Shown in pieces: positions 42,210-51,531 of a DNA stretch of 64,000 nt (position 1 is its first letter; the number at the start of each line of letters is the position of its first letter). Both the position numbers and the translations under genes were made by a program. The notes under the pieces are model-generated. The model worked only from the letters and a program-made list of their open reading frames with translations, was not told the DNA's origin and ran no database searches. The DNA is from Archaeoglobus profundus DSM 5631 (GTDB lineage Archaea; Halobacteriota; Archaeoglobi; Archaeoglobales; Archaeoglobaceae): assembly GCF_000025285.1 (NCBI RefSeq), contig NC_013741.1, forward strand, positions 124,001-188,000, written 5' to 3'.

Positions 42210-43289
42210 ATGGAACTCGCAATAAACCCTTCAAAGATAATCAGCCCGCTATGTTATTCAGTTTTAAGGCTTGAACCATATACGAACTGTGCATACTCCT
42301 GTCTGTACTGCTATGCAAGATGGTATAGGGGAGGGAGGATAAAGCCGAGACCTAGAGCAATAGGGATGTTTGCAAAAATCGCAAAGAAGCTCGATTTGAA
42401 AATTCCCTTCAGGTTAGCTACGCTAAGCGATCCGTTGCAAGATATAGAGGAGAATGCAAAAGTTTCCTACAAGCTCATGAGGATCGCTAAAGAAAACGAA
42501 ATTCCAATAATACTCTCAACAAAATCCGACAGAATAGCAAAGAATCCTTGGAAAAGCTTGATAGAGGAGATGGCTAAGGATGGACTGGTAGTGGTGCAAG
42601 TTTCGATAAGCTCCCTTGAGAGGAACGACTTAGAGCCTAGAGCACCACACCCTCAAAACAGGATTGAAGCTTTAGAAATCATTGATGCACCAAAGATTTT
42701 GAGGTTACAGCCTTTAATCCCAAACTACTCCTTTAGAAATGCTGAGGAGTTCGTTGAAAGAGTTAAAGATGTTGCAGATCAGATAACCACAGAACCTTTG
42801 AGAATTGAGAAGGGAGAGATTGAGTTTTACAATAAATTTTGGAGTAGGTGGACTCACTACTCGTTTGAAGGAGAGCTTTTGAAGGCTGATTGCTACGAAA
42901 TCTTGGAGGAGCTTAGCGTTGCATGTAGAAAATACGGCTTGGACTTTGGACTGTGCAAAGAGGGTTACTTCCACTTGGAAACTGCAAACTGCTGTGGATT
43001 GCACATGATAGAGTGCAAGCTTAGACCAACCCTTAGAGAAGTCTACAAAATTTTGTTGGAAAGAAAGGAGATTGATGTGAATGACTTGAAGTTCGAAGGT
43101 TACCTTTTTGGGGAAAGGTTAAGCGAACTCCCGAGAGCGATTAGGAAGGCTCTGAGATTTCACGAAAAGCTGTTTTTGAAATGTCTAAGAGATAACTCCT
43201 GCTTGAGCCATTTAACTCCATTGATAAGGTTTGAAGATGGAAAGTTGAAGCTAATTAGCTCAGATCAAAATCAGCCTTCAGAGCTTTAG
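42210..43289 (+). CDS. radical SAM protein, SplB-like (COG1533 type)
   Basis: A 359-residue protein with the radical SAM cluster CAYSCLYCYARWYRGG near residue 27. The Tyr-Ala after the last Cys and the C-terminal Cys-rich stretch (FGLCKEGYFHLETANCCGLHM) match COG1533, named for spore photoproduct lyase but found widely in non-sporulators. The true substrate is unknown. It is co-translated with the 88-residue protein ahead of it. The 3' end overlaps the convergent FAD protein gene by 35 bp. Confidence 0.8.
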   Translation: MELAINPSKIISPLCYSVLRLEPYTNCAYSCLYCYARWYRGGRIKPRPRAIGMFAKIAKKLDLKIPFRLATLSDPLQDIEENAKVSYKLMRIAKENEIPIILSTKSDRIAKNPWKSLIEEMAKDGLVVVQVSISSLERNDLEPRAPHPQNRIEALEIIDAPKILRLQPLIPNYSFRNAEEFVERVKDVADQITTEPLRIEKGEIEFYNKFWSRWTHYSFEGELLKADCYEILEELSVACRKYGLDFGLCKEGYFHLETANCCGLHMIECKLRPTLREVYKILLERKEIDVNDLKFEGYLFGERLSELPRAIRKALRFHEKLFLKCLRDNSCLSHLTPLIRFEDGKLKLISSDQNQPSEL

Positions 43290-44484
43290 CAACCTCTATT
43301 CCAGCTTTGATACTTCCATTCATACTTCTCTCTGGATAATTCGGCTTCGAGAACATCCCGGCCAAGTAAAATCCTTTCAAGTTCGTCCTGTAAGGTACGA
43401 TCTTTTTAAGGTAGCCCTTTTCATAGATCGGGGCGGAATATTTAGCTTTGAAAATCTTTATCCACTTAACATCTCTCCTTTTCATTCCAAGCCTCTCCAA
43501 GTCCTTTAGATATAGGTTAGCCAAGTTCTTTTCACTCATTCTGAACAGTTCGCTGTCTGGAGTTGTGTAGCTCGCTAAATAAATCAGATGCTCGCCGTAA
43601 TCTTCGAATGGCATGAAGTTAGTGTGCTCTATGACTGCGCCAAAGATAGCATTATCGACGTTTATCCAGTAAAGATCGCTCAGAGGCTTTTCACACCCTA
43701 CTAAGGCACATATAGAGCTTTGATAGCTTATGCTCGGTAAGTTGAGATTATTTGCTATCTTTGGATCGAGTAGTGGGAGTGGGGCAGTCCAAACAACTGC
43801 ATCAAACTCCATACCGTGAATATGGTACTTTTTATTGAAGTAGCCTATGTTCTCAACAGGTTTTCTAATTATGTTGAGCCCTTCAGCCATCCTATCAACG
43901 AGTTGCCAGAATCCTCTCCTAAGATAACCTAACTCCTCCCCGCTCAGCTTCCTATTACTTCTTATTGCAACTCTCGCTAAAAGCCAAGCGTAGCTTACTC
44001 TCTCGTAATTCTCACCGAATTTCGCCTTGAGAAGGGGCATGAAAAACTTTTGAAGAAGATTTTCTCCTAACTCCTCTCTAATTCCCTCTACAACTCCCCT
44101 ATCATCCTCAATTGTGTAATCCCTCTTTCTACTTTTTAATGTGAATCTTGCGAGCCTGATTTTATCCATTAAGCTTAAGTGTGGGTATCTCAGGATTTCG
44201 AGGGGTGTGTTTAGGGGATAAATCTTTCCATCAATGGCAAATCCTGTCTTCGCTATCTTCCATACGACTTTACTCGACAGTCCGAGCCTCTTTATCATAT
44301 TCAGCAGGTCGTGATCCCATCGAAAGAAGTGATGGTAGAACTTCTCAATTCTATAACCTTTCCGTCCGTAAGACGCTAGTAGTCCTCCAACGTCGTGGCA
44401 CTCGAATATAGTTGGGTTATAGTCCCTAAGCTCTAAGGCGCAACTCAATCCAGTCAATCCAGCACCAACTATAGCAATTTTCAC
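43255..44484 (-). CDS. FAD-dependent oxidoreductase, protoporphyrinogen oxidase/UDP-galactopyranose mutase-like
   Basis: A 409-residue flavoprotein with KIAIVGAGLTGLSCALEL (FAD-binding dinucleotide motif) at the N-terminus and ECHDVGGLLASYGRKGYRIEKFYHHFFRWD, typical of the NAD(P)-binding-like/amine oxidase family that includes sugar mutases and desaturases. The final YLAGMFSKPNYPERSMNGSIKAG closes the FAD fold. GTG at 44484 is used because a TTTAAATCC box precedes it by about 24 bp; a longer frame starts at GTG 44514. It may act in lipid or glycan metabolism; the substrate is not readable. Confidence 0.8.
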   Translation of the reverse strand: MKIAIVGAGLTGLSCALELRDYNPTIFECHDVGGLLASYGRKGYRIEKFYHHFFRWDHDLLNMIKRLGLSSKVVWKIAKTGFAIDGKIYPLNTPLEILRYPHLSLMDKIRLARFTLKSRKRDYTIEDDRGVVEGIREELGENLLQKFFMPLLKAKFGENYERVSYAWLLARVAIRSNRKLSGEELGYLRRGFWQLVDRMAEGLNIIRKPVENIGYFNKKYHIHGMEFDAVVWTAPLPLLDPKIANNLNLPSISYQSSICALVGCEKPLSDLYWINVDNAIFGAVIEHTNFMPFEDYGEHLIYLASYTTPDSELFRMSEKNLANLYLKDLERLGMKRRDVKWIKIFKAKYSAPIYEKGYLKKIVPYRTNLKGFYLAGMFSKPNYPERSMNGSIKAGIEVAKALKADFDLS

Positions 44485-44568
44485 GTTCCGAGTTTGTGTG
44501 GTGGATTTAAACACTTTCAGTTTTAGGCTAACCGAAAAGACTATATAATCTGTGCTAAACCTTCAAAG

Positions 44569-44946
44569 ATGAATGGTTGGGGTAGATGCAGAAGACGGGG
44601 TTGGGGTAGAGGAAGAGGATGGTGTGGTGGAGGTAAGGGTAGAAGAGCGGGCTGGGGTAGAAGATGGGGAATGAGTTTTGGTATGGGTATAAGTTCTGGA
44701 CTATCGCAGATAATTTCAAAGCCAATTTCAGCTATAAGGAGTTTGTTAGCAAGGGAACCGCCAGAGGTTATTGAAAAAGCCCAAAATATTTACGCTCTAC
44801 TACCAAAGAGGGATTGTGGTGCCTGCGGCTACGATAATTGCTATCAGTGCGCTTTGGCAATTGCTAAAGGTGAAGCTCCGCCTGATGCTTGTAGGGTTGT
44901 GGGAAGAAAGATAAAGGATGTAGTTGAAGAAATTTTGAGGGGGTGA
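44569..44946 (+). CDS. Gly/Arg/Trp-rich protein with a 4Fe-4S (FeS) domain
   Basis: A 125-residue protein. Residues 1-40 are almost only Gly, Arg, Trp and Cys (GWGRGRGWCGGGKGRRAGWG). The C-terminal half has the four-Cys FeS motif DCGACGYDNCYQCALAIAKGEAPPDAC found in reductive acetyl-CoA and Rnf-type iron-sulfur domains. Function unknown. Its N-terminal motif GRGRGWC recurs in the next protein. A CTATATAATC box lies about 26 bp upstream. Confidence 0.7.
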   Translation: MNGWGRCRRRGWGRGRGWCGGGKGRRAGWGRRWGMSFGMGISSGLSQIISKPISAIRSLLAREPPEVIEKAQNIYALLPKRDCGACGYDNCYQCALAIAKGEAPPDACRVVGRKIKDVVEEILRG

Positions 44947-44952
44947 TGTTTT

Positions 44953-45207
44953 GTGTGGTGGAGATGGAGGAGGTATCCGGGGCATGGGCCTTGGAGTGAT
45001 CTCCCACCTTGGGAAAGGCCGGGATGGAAGTTTGGCAGGGGCAGAGGATGGTGCTGGTGGTACATGTCCCGCTATCTTGAGGATATTCCAGAATACGCTC
45101 CGTCAAAGGAGGAAGAGATCAGAATGCTCGAAGACTACGCAAGATACTTAGAGCAGGAGCTTGAGAGGATAAAGAGAAGGATAAGAGAGCTTAAAGGTTC
45201 TGAATAA
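44953..45207 (+). CDS. Trp/Arg/Gly-rich small protein with coiled-coil tail (DUF5320-like)
   Basis: An 84-residue protein. GTG at 44953 is preceded by an SD-like GGGGGTGAT at the end of the gene before it. Residues 1-35 contain many Trp, Arg, Gly and Pro (RWRRYPGHGPWSDLPPWERPG, then GRGRGWCWWY). The C-terminal 45 residues are a Glu/Arg coiled coil (EEEIRMLEDYARYLEQELE). This split resembles DUF5320 proteins found near MRP-type ATPases and Fe-Mo cofactor genes. A second frame over the same bases is rejected below. Confidence 0.6.
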   Translation: MWWRWRRYPGHGPWSDLPPWERPGWKFGRGRGWCWWYMSRYLEDIPEYAPSKEEEIRMLEDYARYLEQELERIKRRIRELKGSE

Positions 45208-45217
45208 TCTTTAATCT

Positions 45218-45868
45218 TTAAGTGAAGTACAGCTTCTCAATCTCTTCTTTACTCTCAAATTCCTTAACTATTGATCCTTTAACCAAGACGTAGCCTCTAT
45301 CGGCAAAACTCATAGCGAATTTAACATTCTGCTCGACTATCAAAATCGAAACCTCCCTCTTTATCTCTTTCAACACACCTGCAATTTCTTTTAAGACCTT
45401 TGGGGCTAAACCCATCGAAGGCTCATCCAATATCAAGACCTTTGGCTTTGAAATCAATGCCCTTGCAATTGCAACCATTTGCTGTTCTCCACCGCTCATC
45501 TGCTTAACTAACTGATTTCTTCTGTTTTTCAGCTTTGGAAAGAGTGAGTAAGCCAAATCCAGATCGTCACCGGCCAAGAGAAGATTTTCTTCGACTGTCA
45601 TGTTCGGAAAAAGTCCCCTTCCTTCAGGGCAAACTCCAATCCCCAATCTAACTCTTTCATGAGGCTTTAGGCTTGATATGTCTGTACCGTTGAAGAAAAC
45701 CTTACCTTCCGTCTCAACCAAACCCAGAATGGCTCTTATGAGTGTGGTTTTTCCAGCCCCGTTTGGACCAAGTATCGCAACTGCCTCTCCCCTGTTTACC
45801 TCAGCATTCACACCGTTTAATATCTGAGCCTTCCCGTAGAAAGCTTTCAAATCCTCAGTTTTAAGCAT
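45218..45868 (-). CDS. livF: branched-chain amino acid ABC transporter ATPase LivF
   Basis: A 216-residue ABC ATPase: GPNGAGKTTLIRAILGL near residue 37, CPEGRGLFPNMTVEENLL, MSGGEQQMVAIARALISKPKVLILDEPSMGLAP, and a final IVEQNVKFAMSFADRGYVL. The PEGRG and MSGGEQQ signatures are LivF hallmarks. ATG at 45868 has an SD-like GGTGA; it overlaps the end of livG by 8 bp, and a longer frame begins at 45892. Confidence 0.93.
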   Translation of the reverse strand: MLKTEDLKAFYGKAQILNGVNAEVNRGEAVAILGPNGAGKTTLIRAILGLVETEGKVFFNGTDISSLKPHERVRLGIGVCPEGRGLFPNMTVEENLLLAGDDLDLAYSLFPKLKNRRNQLVKQMSGGEQQMVAIARALISKPKVLILDEPSMGLAPKVLKEIAGVLKEIKREVSILIVEQNVKFAMSFADRGYVLVKGSIVKEFESKEEIEKLYFT

Positions 45869-46529
45869 AGTCTTCACCAATATACGCTTCAACTACCCTG
45901 CTATTTCTCACGGCTTCCTCGGGCTTCCCCTCAAATATAACCCTACCGAAGTTCAGAACAACAACTCTGTCTACCAAATCGAACAGCTCCCCCAATTTAT
46001 GCTCTATTAAGACCATCGGTGTTTTCACATCCTTCAAAACTTCTATCAAGCTTTCACATTCCACTGGACTTAAACCCGAGAAAGGCTCATCAAGCAAAAG
46101 CATTTTGGGTTTCTTAGCTAGTGCCAAAGCTATTCCAAGCTTCCTCATCTCTCCCTGCGACAGATTTCCAGCTACAATGTTTCTCTTCTCCCATAGACCA
46201 ACTAACTCGAGTAAATCCCTTGAATCATCACTTACTATCGAAAGGTTTTCTTGAACAGTCAAGCTCTTGAAGACCTTGAGGAGCTGAAAGGTTCTAACTA
46301 AGCCCATTTCTGCAATCTTGCTCGGTCTTAAGCCCGTGATATCCTTTCCATTGAACCAGATTTTGCCGCTATTGGGCTTTAGAAAGCCTGAAATTACGTT
46401 GAATAGAGTTGTCTTACCCGCCCCGTTCGGACCAATAATTCCTAGCCTTTTACCATTTACCTTGAACGATACGTTATCAAGAGCAACCAACGCTCCGAAC
46501 CTCTTTGTGACTCCCTCTACCTCAAGCAT
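45861..46529 (-). CDS. livG: branched-chain amino acid ABC transporter ATPase LivG
   Basis: A 222-residue ABC ATPase with the LivG features GPNGAGKTTLFNVISGF, LRPSKIAEMGLVRTFQLLKVFKSLTVQENL and LLLDEPFSGLSPVE, then MVLIEHKLGELFDLVDRVVVLN. It is shorter than the ~250-residue bacterial LivG. ATG at 46529 follows the shared TATA near 46556 by 26 bp; GTG 46544 is the alternative. It is divergent from livK. Confidence 0.93.
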   Translation of the reverse strand: MLEVEGVTKRFGALVALDNVSFKVNGKRLGIIGPNGAGKTTLFNVISGFLKPNSGKIWFNGKDITGLRPSKIAEMGLVRTFQLLKVFKSLTVQENLSIVSDDSRDLLELVGLWEKRNIVAGNLSQGEMRKLGIALALAKKPKMLLLDEPFSGLSPVECESLIEVLKDVKTPMVLIEHKLGELFDLVDRVVVLNFGRVIFEGKPEEAVRNSRVVEAYIGEDYA

Positions 46530-46551
46530 GCTATATTGATACACAGTCGCA

Positions 46552-46562
46552 ATGTTTATTAA
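46552..46562. promoter_or_regulatory. shared bidirectional TATA element between livG and livK
   Basis: GTTTATTAATC contains TTTATTAAT on the plus strand and ATTAATAAA on the minus strand. Its centre is about 26 bp from both the livK ATG (46584) and the livG ATG (46529), so one element can position TBP for both divergent leaderless transcripts. Confidence 0.55.
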
Positions 46563-46583
46563 TCTTTCTCCAAGTGGGAGAAC

Positions 46584-47822
46584 ATGAGAAAGTTGTTGAC
46601 AGCGATAGTGTTAGTTTGCGCCTTAATGATGCTTGGGTGTAGCCAGAAAACACCTTCTGAAACTCCAGCTGAAACTACCGCAGAAGCAGAAGTAATCAAA
46701 ATTGGTGTTATAGGTCCGATGGAAACGAAGTTCGGTAAAGCTATGGTTAACGGTGCACAGCTGGCTGTTGACGAGATAAACGCTCAAGGGGGGATAGATG
46801 GTAAAAGGCTGGTTATAGTTCAGGCTGACGGCAAGCTCAAGCCAGATGTGACTGGAAAAGAATTGAGAAGACTTGCCTACGACGAAAACGTAAACGTCAT
46901 AATAGGTGGATTTTCGAGTGGGATAGTTATAGCAAACATGGACACCATCGCAGAAATCAAGAAAGTTTGGATTGTAGAATGTGCTTCACCGACGGTGACG
47001 AAGAAGATTGCAGAGGACTACGATAGTTACAAGTACATCTTCAGGCTCGAAGCAAACTCTTCGACAGATGTTCCTTTTCTGCTTGAAGGGATGAACTACG
47101 TTAGGGAAAAAATACCAATGAAAAGAGTTGCCATAGTGAGGGATCAGGCCAAATGGGTTGAAGATGTAGACCAACAGCTTAAGAATGCGCTGATTGAGAA
47201 CGGATACGAAGTTGTCGATGACATAGCAATTCCACCGCAGAAGACGGATTTCGACGATGTCTTTACAAGGGTAAAGAATGAGAGAGCTGATGTCATAGTC
47301 GCGATGATAGCTCATGGAAATGCTGTTAACTTTATCAAGCAGTGGAAGGATAGCGTAAACATACCCGTTATAGGATTGATTCTTCCAGCAATCGATCCCA
47401 ACTTCTGGAATGAGACGAACGGTAAGTGCGATAAACTGCTGGTGCTTGCCCCATCTTCGCAAGTCCCTATACCCATTAACGAGAACATGAAGAATTTCCT
47501 TAAAAACTACAAGAGCAAATACGGACATCTGCCAGAGGCTTACACTGCGTATGAAAGCTACGAGGCTGTTTACGTGTTCAAGAAGGCTTACGAGATGGCT
47601 AAGGCCAACGGAGAAGATCCGAACGACTCCGATATCCTTGTGAAATACTTGGAGAAGATAAACGCTCAGAACCCCTTGCAGGGAGTTAGGGGTAAGATAG
47701 CATTTACGAAGTACCACGACATAATCGTTGCTAAGGGCTACATTGTAAACCTCATCATTCAGTGGCAGAACGGTAAGATGGTGGCAATATATCCGATAAA
47801 GACGGGAGAGCTTGTTTGGTAA
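46584..47822 (+). CDS. livK: branched-chain amino acid ABC transporter substrate-binding protein
   Basis: A 412-residue extracytoplasmic binding protein of the LivJ/LivK family. A lipoprotein-like signal (LTAIVLVCALMMLGCSQ, Cys at residue 19) is followed by a Thr/Glu-rich linker and the type I periplasmic binding fold (IKIGVIGPMETKFGKAMVNGAQLAVDEINAQGGIDGKR in parts). It probably binds Leu/Ile/Val or a related amide. The ABC components follow downstream (livH, livM) and lie divergently (livG, livF). Confidence 0.9.
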   Translation: MRKLLTAIVLVCALMMLGCSQKTPSETPAETTAEAEVIKIGVIGPMETKFGKAMVNGAQLAVDEINAQGGIDGKRLVIVQADGKLKPDVTGKELRRLAYDENVNVIIGGFSSGIVIANMDTIAEIKKVWIVECASPTVTKKIAEDYDSYKYIFRLEANSSTDVPFLLEGMNYVREKIPMKRVAIVRDQAKWVEDVDQQLKNALIENGYEVVDDIAIPPQKTDFDDVFTRVKNERADVIVAMIAHGNAVNFIKQWKDSVNIPVIGLILPAIDPNFWNETNGKCDKLLVLAPSSQVPIPINENMKNFLKNYKSKYGHLPEAYTAYESYEAVYVFKKAYEMAKANGEDPNDSDILVKYLEKINAQNPLQGVRGKIAFTKYHDIIVAKGYIVNLIIQWQNGKMVAIYPIKTGELVW

Positions 47823-47830
47823 ATCTTTTA

Positions 47831-47836
47831 TTTTTT
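47831..47836 (+). terminator. oligo-T run between livK and livH
   Basis: A TTTTTT run inside TCTTTTATTTTTTAAC, in the 31-bp gap behind livK. It could reduce transcription into livH/livM so that more binding protein than permease is made, a common ratio for such systems. The effect is inferred. Confidence 0.35.
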
Positions 47837-47853
47837 AACCTCCCCGCAAGCCT

Positions 47854-48693
47854 ATGATTTTGCCAATCCTTATCATAGGAACAATCTTGGGAGGTATTCT
47901 AACATTAGTCGCATGCGGATTTACGCTCACATTCGGTGTGGGCAGGATATTCAACTTCGCACACGGTACATTTTTTGCGATCTCAGCCTACACAGCTTAC
48001 GCCCTGTTCCCCTACTTAGGATATTCCTCCCTTCTGATCGGAGTATTAGCTTCAGCGCTCTTTGGCTTGGCAATGCACTACCTCATAAAACCAATAAGGA
48101 GAAACGAGATAATGGTAATTCTTTTAACGCTCAGTTTGGCTTTACTGGTTGAACAGATAATTCTGATGATTTTTGGAGTCGATGCGATTTCGATAGCTCC
48201 CATAATCAAAGGATCGATCAACTTGTTTGGTGTTGAAGTAACAAATGTGAAAATACTATCATTTGCCATAACGATTGCATCTATGATCGCTTTGGAGAGG
48301 CTTATAAAGAAGACAAGGCTTGGAAGAGAGATAAGTGCAGTCTCTCAGGATGTAGAATCAGCAATGATCGTTGGAATAGACATTGAGAGAGTTTTCATGT
48401 TCACGCTTCTCATATCTTCAATCCTCGCTGGGATTGGAGGCATTTTATACGCTCAAATCTACTCTCTAACACCAAACTCGGCTTTGGAGATACTTCTCCT
48501 TGCGTTTGCGATAGTTGTCGTCGGTGGATTGGGTAGTGTGAATGGAAGTGTGGTTTCAGCGTTCATAATCAGCTATATAAAGACTGCTGTGAGCGTTCTC
48601 TTGGGAACGAGGTGGTCTGAGCTTGCAGTTTTGATCGTGATAATAGCTATCCTCATAGTTCGACCTCAAGGACTCTTCGGGGTGGAAGAATGA
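47854..48693 (+). CDS. livH: branched-chain amino acid ABC transporter permease LivH
   Basis: A 279-residue membrane protein with about eight helices. GGILTLVACGFTLTFGVGRIFNFAHGTFFAISAYTAYAL is the LivH N-terminal pattern (FNFAHG). GLGSVNGSVVSAFIISYIKT closes the core. It forms the permease with LivM and overlaps its gene by 4 bp. Confidence 0.93.
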   Translation: MILPILIIGTILGGILTLVACGFTLTFGVGRIFNFAHGTFFAISAYTAYALFPYLGYSSLLIGVLASALFGLAMHYLIKPIRRNEIMVILLTLSLALLVEQIILMIFGVDAISIAPIIKGSINLFGVEVTNVKILSFAITIASMIALERLIKKTRLGREISAVSQDVESAMIVGIDIERVFMFTLLISSILAGIGGILYAQIYSLTPNSALEILLLAFAIVVVGGLGSVNGSVVSAFIISYIKTAVSVLLGTRWSELAVLIVIIAILIVRPQGLFGVEE

Positions 48694-49619
48694 GGAGGGG
48701 GTTGATTTTAGCTCTGACAGCAATTCCGTTGATATTTCCCTTTGTCTTACCAAAATCGGTAGTTTTCATGCTCGGCTTGGCATACCTATTCGTGGTTTAC
48801 GTCGTGACTTGGGATCTGGTTGCTGGCTATGTTGGTGAAGTCAACTTAGGTCATGTAGTCTTCATTGGATTGGGAGCTTACACATCCGCTTTACTCGTTC
48901 TGAATCAAAACGTTCCGGTCCCTATCTCAATTCTAGTAGGGGCTGTTGTGGCAACGCTGTTCGGATTAGGAGTTGGAGCAGTATGTTTGAGGTTGAAAGG
49001 TTATTATCTGGCTTTGGTTACTGCAATACTCCCCTTAGTCTTCGTTCAAATTGTAAACATATATCCCCAAATCTTTGGAGGTTACGAGGGTTTATCAGTG
49101 GGAATAAAAAATGCCTTACACAGAACGACCGAAGGAAGGTATTACATAGCCTACGCCTTCATGCTTGCAAGCGTCTTAGTCCTATACAGAGTTGTGAACA
49201 GCAAATTCGGTTTGAGGCTTAAGGCGATAAGAGATGATCCAGAGTTGGCTGAAAGCTTGGGAATTAACGTTTTCAAGCACAAGGTCATGGCATTCTGCAT
49301 CTCCGCATTCGTATCTGGCTTGGCTGGAGCTATAACAGCTTTCTACAGGCTTTCCGTCGGAGTTGATATGTTTGGAGTTCCTCTCATGCTTCTGATAATA
49401 ATTTCAGCTGTCTTCGGCGGACTTGGGACTTTCTTCGGTGCGATAATCGGAGCTTTAACAATCTACATCCTCAAAAACTGGATACTCATGGAGGTATCCT
49501 ATTCAACGGGTATAATGGGTCTTGATAACCTCATAATATACGCGATGCTGATAGTTTTGATACTGAAGATGCCACACGGAATATTCGGTCTGGTAAAACG
49601 GTTTAAAGAGAAAGATTAA
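48690..49619 (+). CDS. livM: branched-chain amino acid ABC transporter permease LivM
   Basis: A 309-residue membrane protein with about nine helices: VTWDLVAGYVGEVNLGHVVFIGLGAYTSALLV (LivM motif), LRLKAIRDDPELAESLGINVFKHKVMAFCISAFVSGLAGAI, and GGLGTFFGAIIGA. It is the last gene of the liv plus-strand operon. Its stop overlaps the convergent trpA stop by 4 bp. Confidence 0.93.
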   Translation: MRRGLILALTAIPLIFPFVLPKSVVFMLGLAYLFVVYVVTWDLVAGYVGEVNLGHVVFIGLGAYTSALLVLNQNVPVPISILVGAVVATLFGLGVGAVCLRLKGYYLALVTAILPLVFVQIVNIYPQIFGGYEGLSVGIKNALHRTTEGRYYIAYAFMLASVLVLYRVVNSKFGLRLKAIRDDPELAESLGINVFKHKVMAFCISAFVSGLAGAITAFYRLSVGVDMFGVPLMLLIIISAVFGGLGTFFGAIIGALTIYILKNWILMEVSYSTGIMGLDNLIIYAMLIVLILKMPHGIFGLVKRFKEKD

Positions 49620-50371
49620 TAGTAAAGTCCCTTTCTGAGTTCTCTACACTTCTCTTCAATTTTATCGCCGGCTTTTTCACCGAACTCTTCTATCAGCTTG
49701 ACTATGGCACTTCCAACGACTACCCCATCGGCACCAGCCTTCAAAAGCTCTCTAACATGCTCAGCCTTTGAAACACCAAAACCCACAGCCAAAGGCTTAA
49801 CGCAAACACCTCTTGCTCTTTTAACTAAATCAAAAGCCAAACTCGAAATCCTATCCCTTGCACCCGTAGTTCCATAAAGAGATATCAAGTAAACGAAGCC
49901 AGAGCTTGCTTCATCTATAGCCTTAAGCCTATCGTTTGGAGTATTTGGAGAAGCCAAAAAGACTGTTTTCATATCGTATTTTTCGCAAACACTCAAATAA
50001 TCGTCAGCTTCCTCTATAGGCAAATCAACGACGAGCATAGCATCCACACCGCTATCTTTGGCAGTTCCAATAAAATTATCCAACCCCCTTACAAATACGG
50101 GATTGTAGTATGTCATGAGGACTATCGGAGTCCTATGGTTGTCTTTGAACTCTTCAATAACCCTAAAAACATCTTTCACCTTAGTTCCAGCCTTCAAAGC
50201 CCTGTAATGAGATTTTTCAATCGTTTTACCGTCAGCCATCGGATCGCTGAAGGGAATTCCCAACTCAATTATCTCACTGTATTTGGAAAGAATTTCGAGG
50301 AATTCTAAAGTTGCATCAACGTTCGGGTCTCCTGCTGTAATATACGTTATTAGAGAGGGTTTTTGAATCAA
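49616..50371 (-). CDS. trpA: tryptophan synthase alpha chain
   Basis: A 251-residue TIM barrel that cleaves indole-3-glycerol phosphate to indole. [35 protein letters not shown] (catalytic Glu near residue 35), [24 protein letters not shown] and [29 protein letters not shown] are all normal. The start is TTG at 50371, supported by SD GGAGGTG six bases upstream; it overlaps the trpB stop. It forms the alpha2beta2 complex with TrpB. Last gene of the trp operon. Confidence 0.95.
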   Translation of the reverse strand: MIQKPSLITYITAGDPNVDATLEFLEILSKYSEIIELGIPFSDPMADGKTIEKSHYRALKAGTKVKDVFRVIEEFKDNHRTPIVLMTYYNPVFVRGLDNFIGTAKDSGVDAMLVVDLPIEEADDYLSVCEKYDMKTVFLASPNTPNDRLKAIDEASSGFVYLISLYGTTGARDRISSLAFDLVKRARGVCVKPLAVGFGVSKAEHVRELLKAGADGVVVGSAIVKLIEEFGEKAGDKIEEKCRELRKGLYY

Positions 50372-51531
50372 AATCCCACCTCCCTCATGACAATGTCCAA
50401 ATCCTTGTCTCCCCTTCCCGAAAGGTTTACAACAATTATTTCATCCCTGCTCATTTCCTCAGCAATCTTCATTGCATAAGCTAAAGCGTGAGCGGATTCT
50501 AAAGCTGGTAAGATACCTTCAGTCCTCGAAAGCTCCAGAAATGCTTTCAAAGCCTCATCATCCGTAACTGTTACGTATTCAGCTCTTCCAATCTCTTTCA
50601 GATACGCATGCTCCGGACCTACGCCGGGATAGTCTAAGCCAGGTGCAACGCTATGGGTATCTAAAATCTGCCCGTCCTCATCCTGCAGGAAGTAGCTCAG
50701 CATCCCGTGCAGAACTCCCTTTTTACCAGCACAGAGTGAAGCCGAGTGTTTGCCAGTTTCAATACCATTCCCGCCAGCTTCAACACCCACAAGCCTGACT
50801 TTTCTGTCCTCTATGAACGGATGGAATATTCCCATAGCGTTACTACCACCACCTACACACGCAACGATAATGTCTGGCAGGCAACCTTCAATCTCCAAAA
50901 TCTGCTTCTTCGTCTCCTTACCAATCACCGACTGGAAATCTCTGACTATCGTTGGATAGGGATGAGGGCCAACAACTGAGCCTATCAGGTAGTGAGTGTA
51001 TTCGAACGTTGCAACCCAATCCCTTAAAGCCTCGTTTATGGCATCTTTCAAAGTCTTAGTCCCGCTCTCAACAGGTATGACATTCGCACCTAAAATCTTC
51101 ATCCTAAAGACGTTCATCTTCTGCCTCTCAACATCCTCAGCACCCATGTAGACATCCACTTTTAAACCGAGCAAAGCTCCAGCTATTGCCGTCGCAACAC
51201 CATGTTGCCCAGCCCCAGTCTCAGCAATTAAACGACTTTTTCCCATGTATTTCGCAAGTAGAGCCTGTCCTATGGTGTTGTTTATCTTATGAGCACCGCT
51301 GTGAAGTAAATCCTCACGTTTGAGGTAAATCTTAGCTCCTCCAATCTTCTCGGTTAGATTTTTAGCGTAATACAGTGGTGTTGGGCGACCAGCGAAGTTC
51401 TTCAAATAGTAATCGAGTTCAGCCTTAAACGTCTCATCATCTTTAAGCTCGTTGTAAGCTTTTTCAAGCTCCTTTAAAGGTTGAACAAGAGTTTCAGCAA
51501 CGAACATCCCCCCGAACTCACCAAATTTCAT
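50368..51531 (-). CDS. trpB: tryptophan synthase beta chain (TrpB1 type)
   Basis: A 387-residue PLP enzyme making tryptophan from indole and serine. [20 protein letters not shown] at the start, the PLP lysine in [28 protein letters not shown], the phosphate loop [12 protein letters not shown] and the C-terminal SGRGDKD. This is the classic TrpB1 that pairs with TrpA, not the stand-alone TrpB2. ATG with SD GGTGAGAAG; overlaps the ACT-protein gene upstream by 4 bp. Confidence 0.96.
   Translation of the reverse strand: MKFGEFGGMFVAETLVQPLKELEKAYNELKDDETFKAELDYYLKNFAGRPTPLYYAKNLTEKIGGAKIYLKREDLLHSGAHKINNTIGQALLAKYMGKSRLIAETGAGQHGVATAIAGALLGLKVDVYMGAEDVERQKMNVFRMKILGANVIPVESGTKTLKDAINEALRDWVATFEYTHYLIGSVVGPHPYPTIVRDFQSVIGKETKKQILEIEGCLPDIIVACVGGGSNAMGIFHPFIEDRKVRLVGVEAGGNGIETGKHSASLCAGKKGVLHGMLSYFLQDEDGQILDTHSVAPGLDYPGVGPEHAYLKEIGRAEYVTVTDDEALKAFLELSRTEGILPALESAHALAYAMKIAEEMSRDEIIVVNLSGRGDKDLDIVMREVGF

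Noticed and set aside
44951-45151. A second frame over the DUF5320-like gene starting with TTG, giving a Gly-rich protein with CGGDGG
   Set aside because: Its C-terminal half has no sensible pattern, while the frame from GTG 44953 ends in a clean coiled coil and has a properly placed SD.
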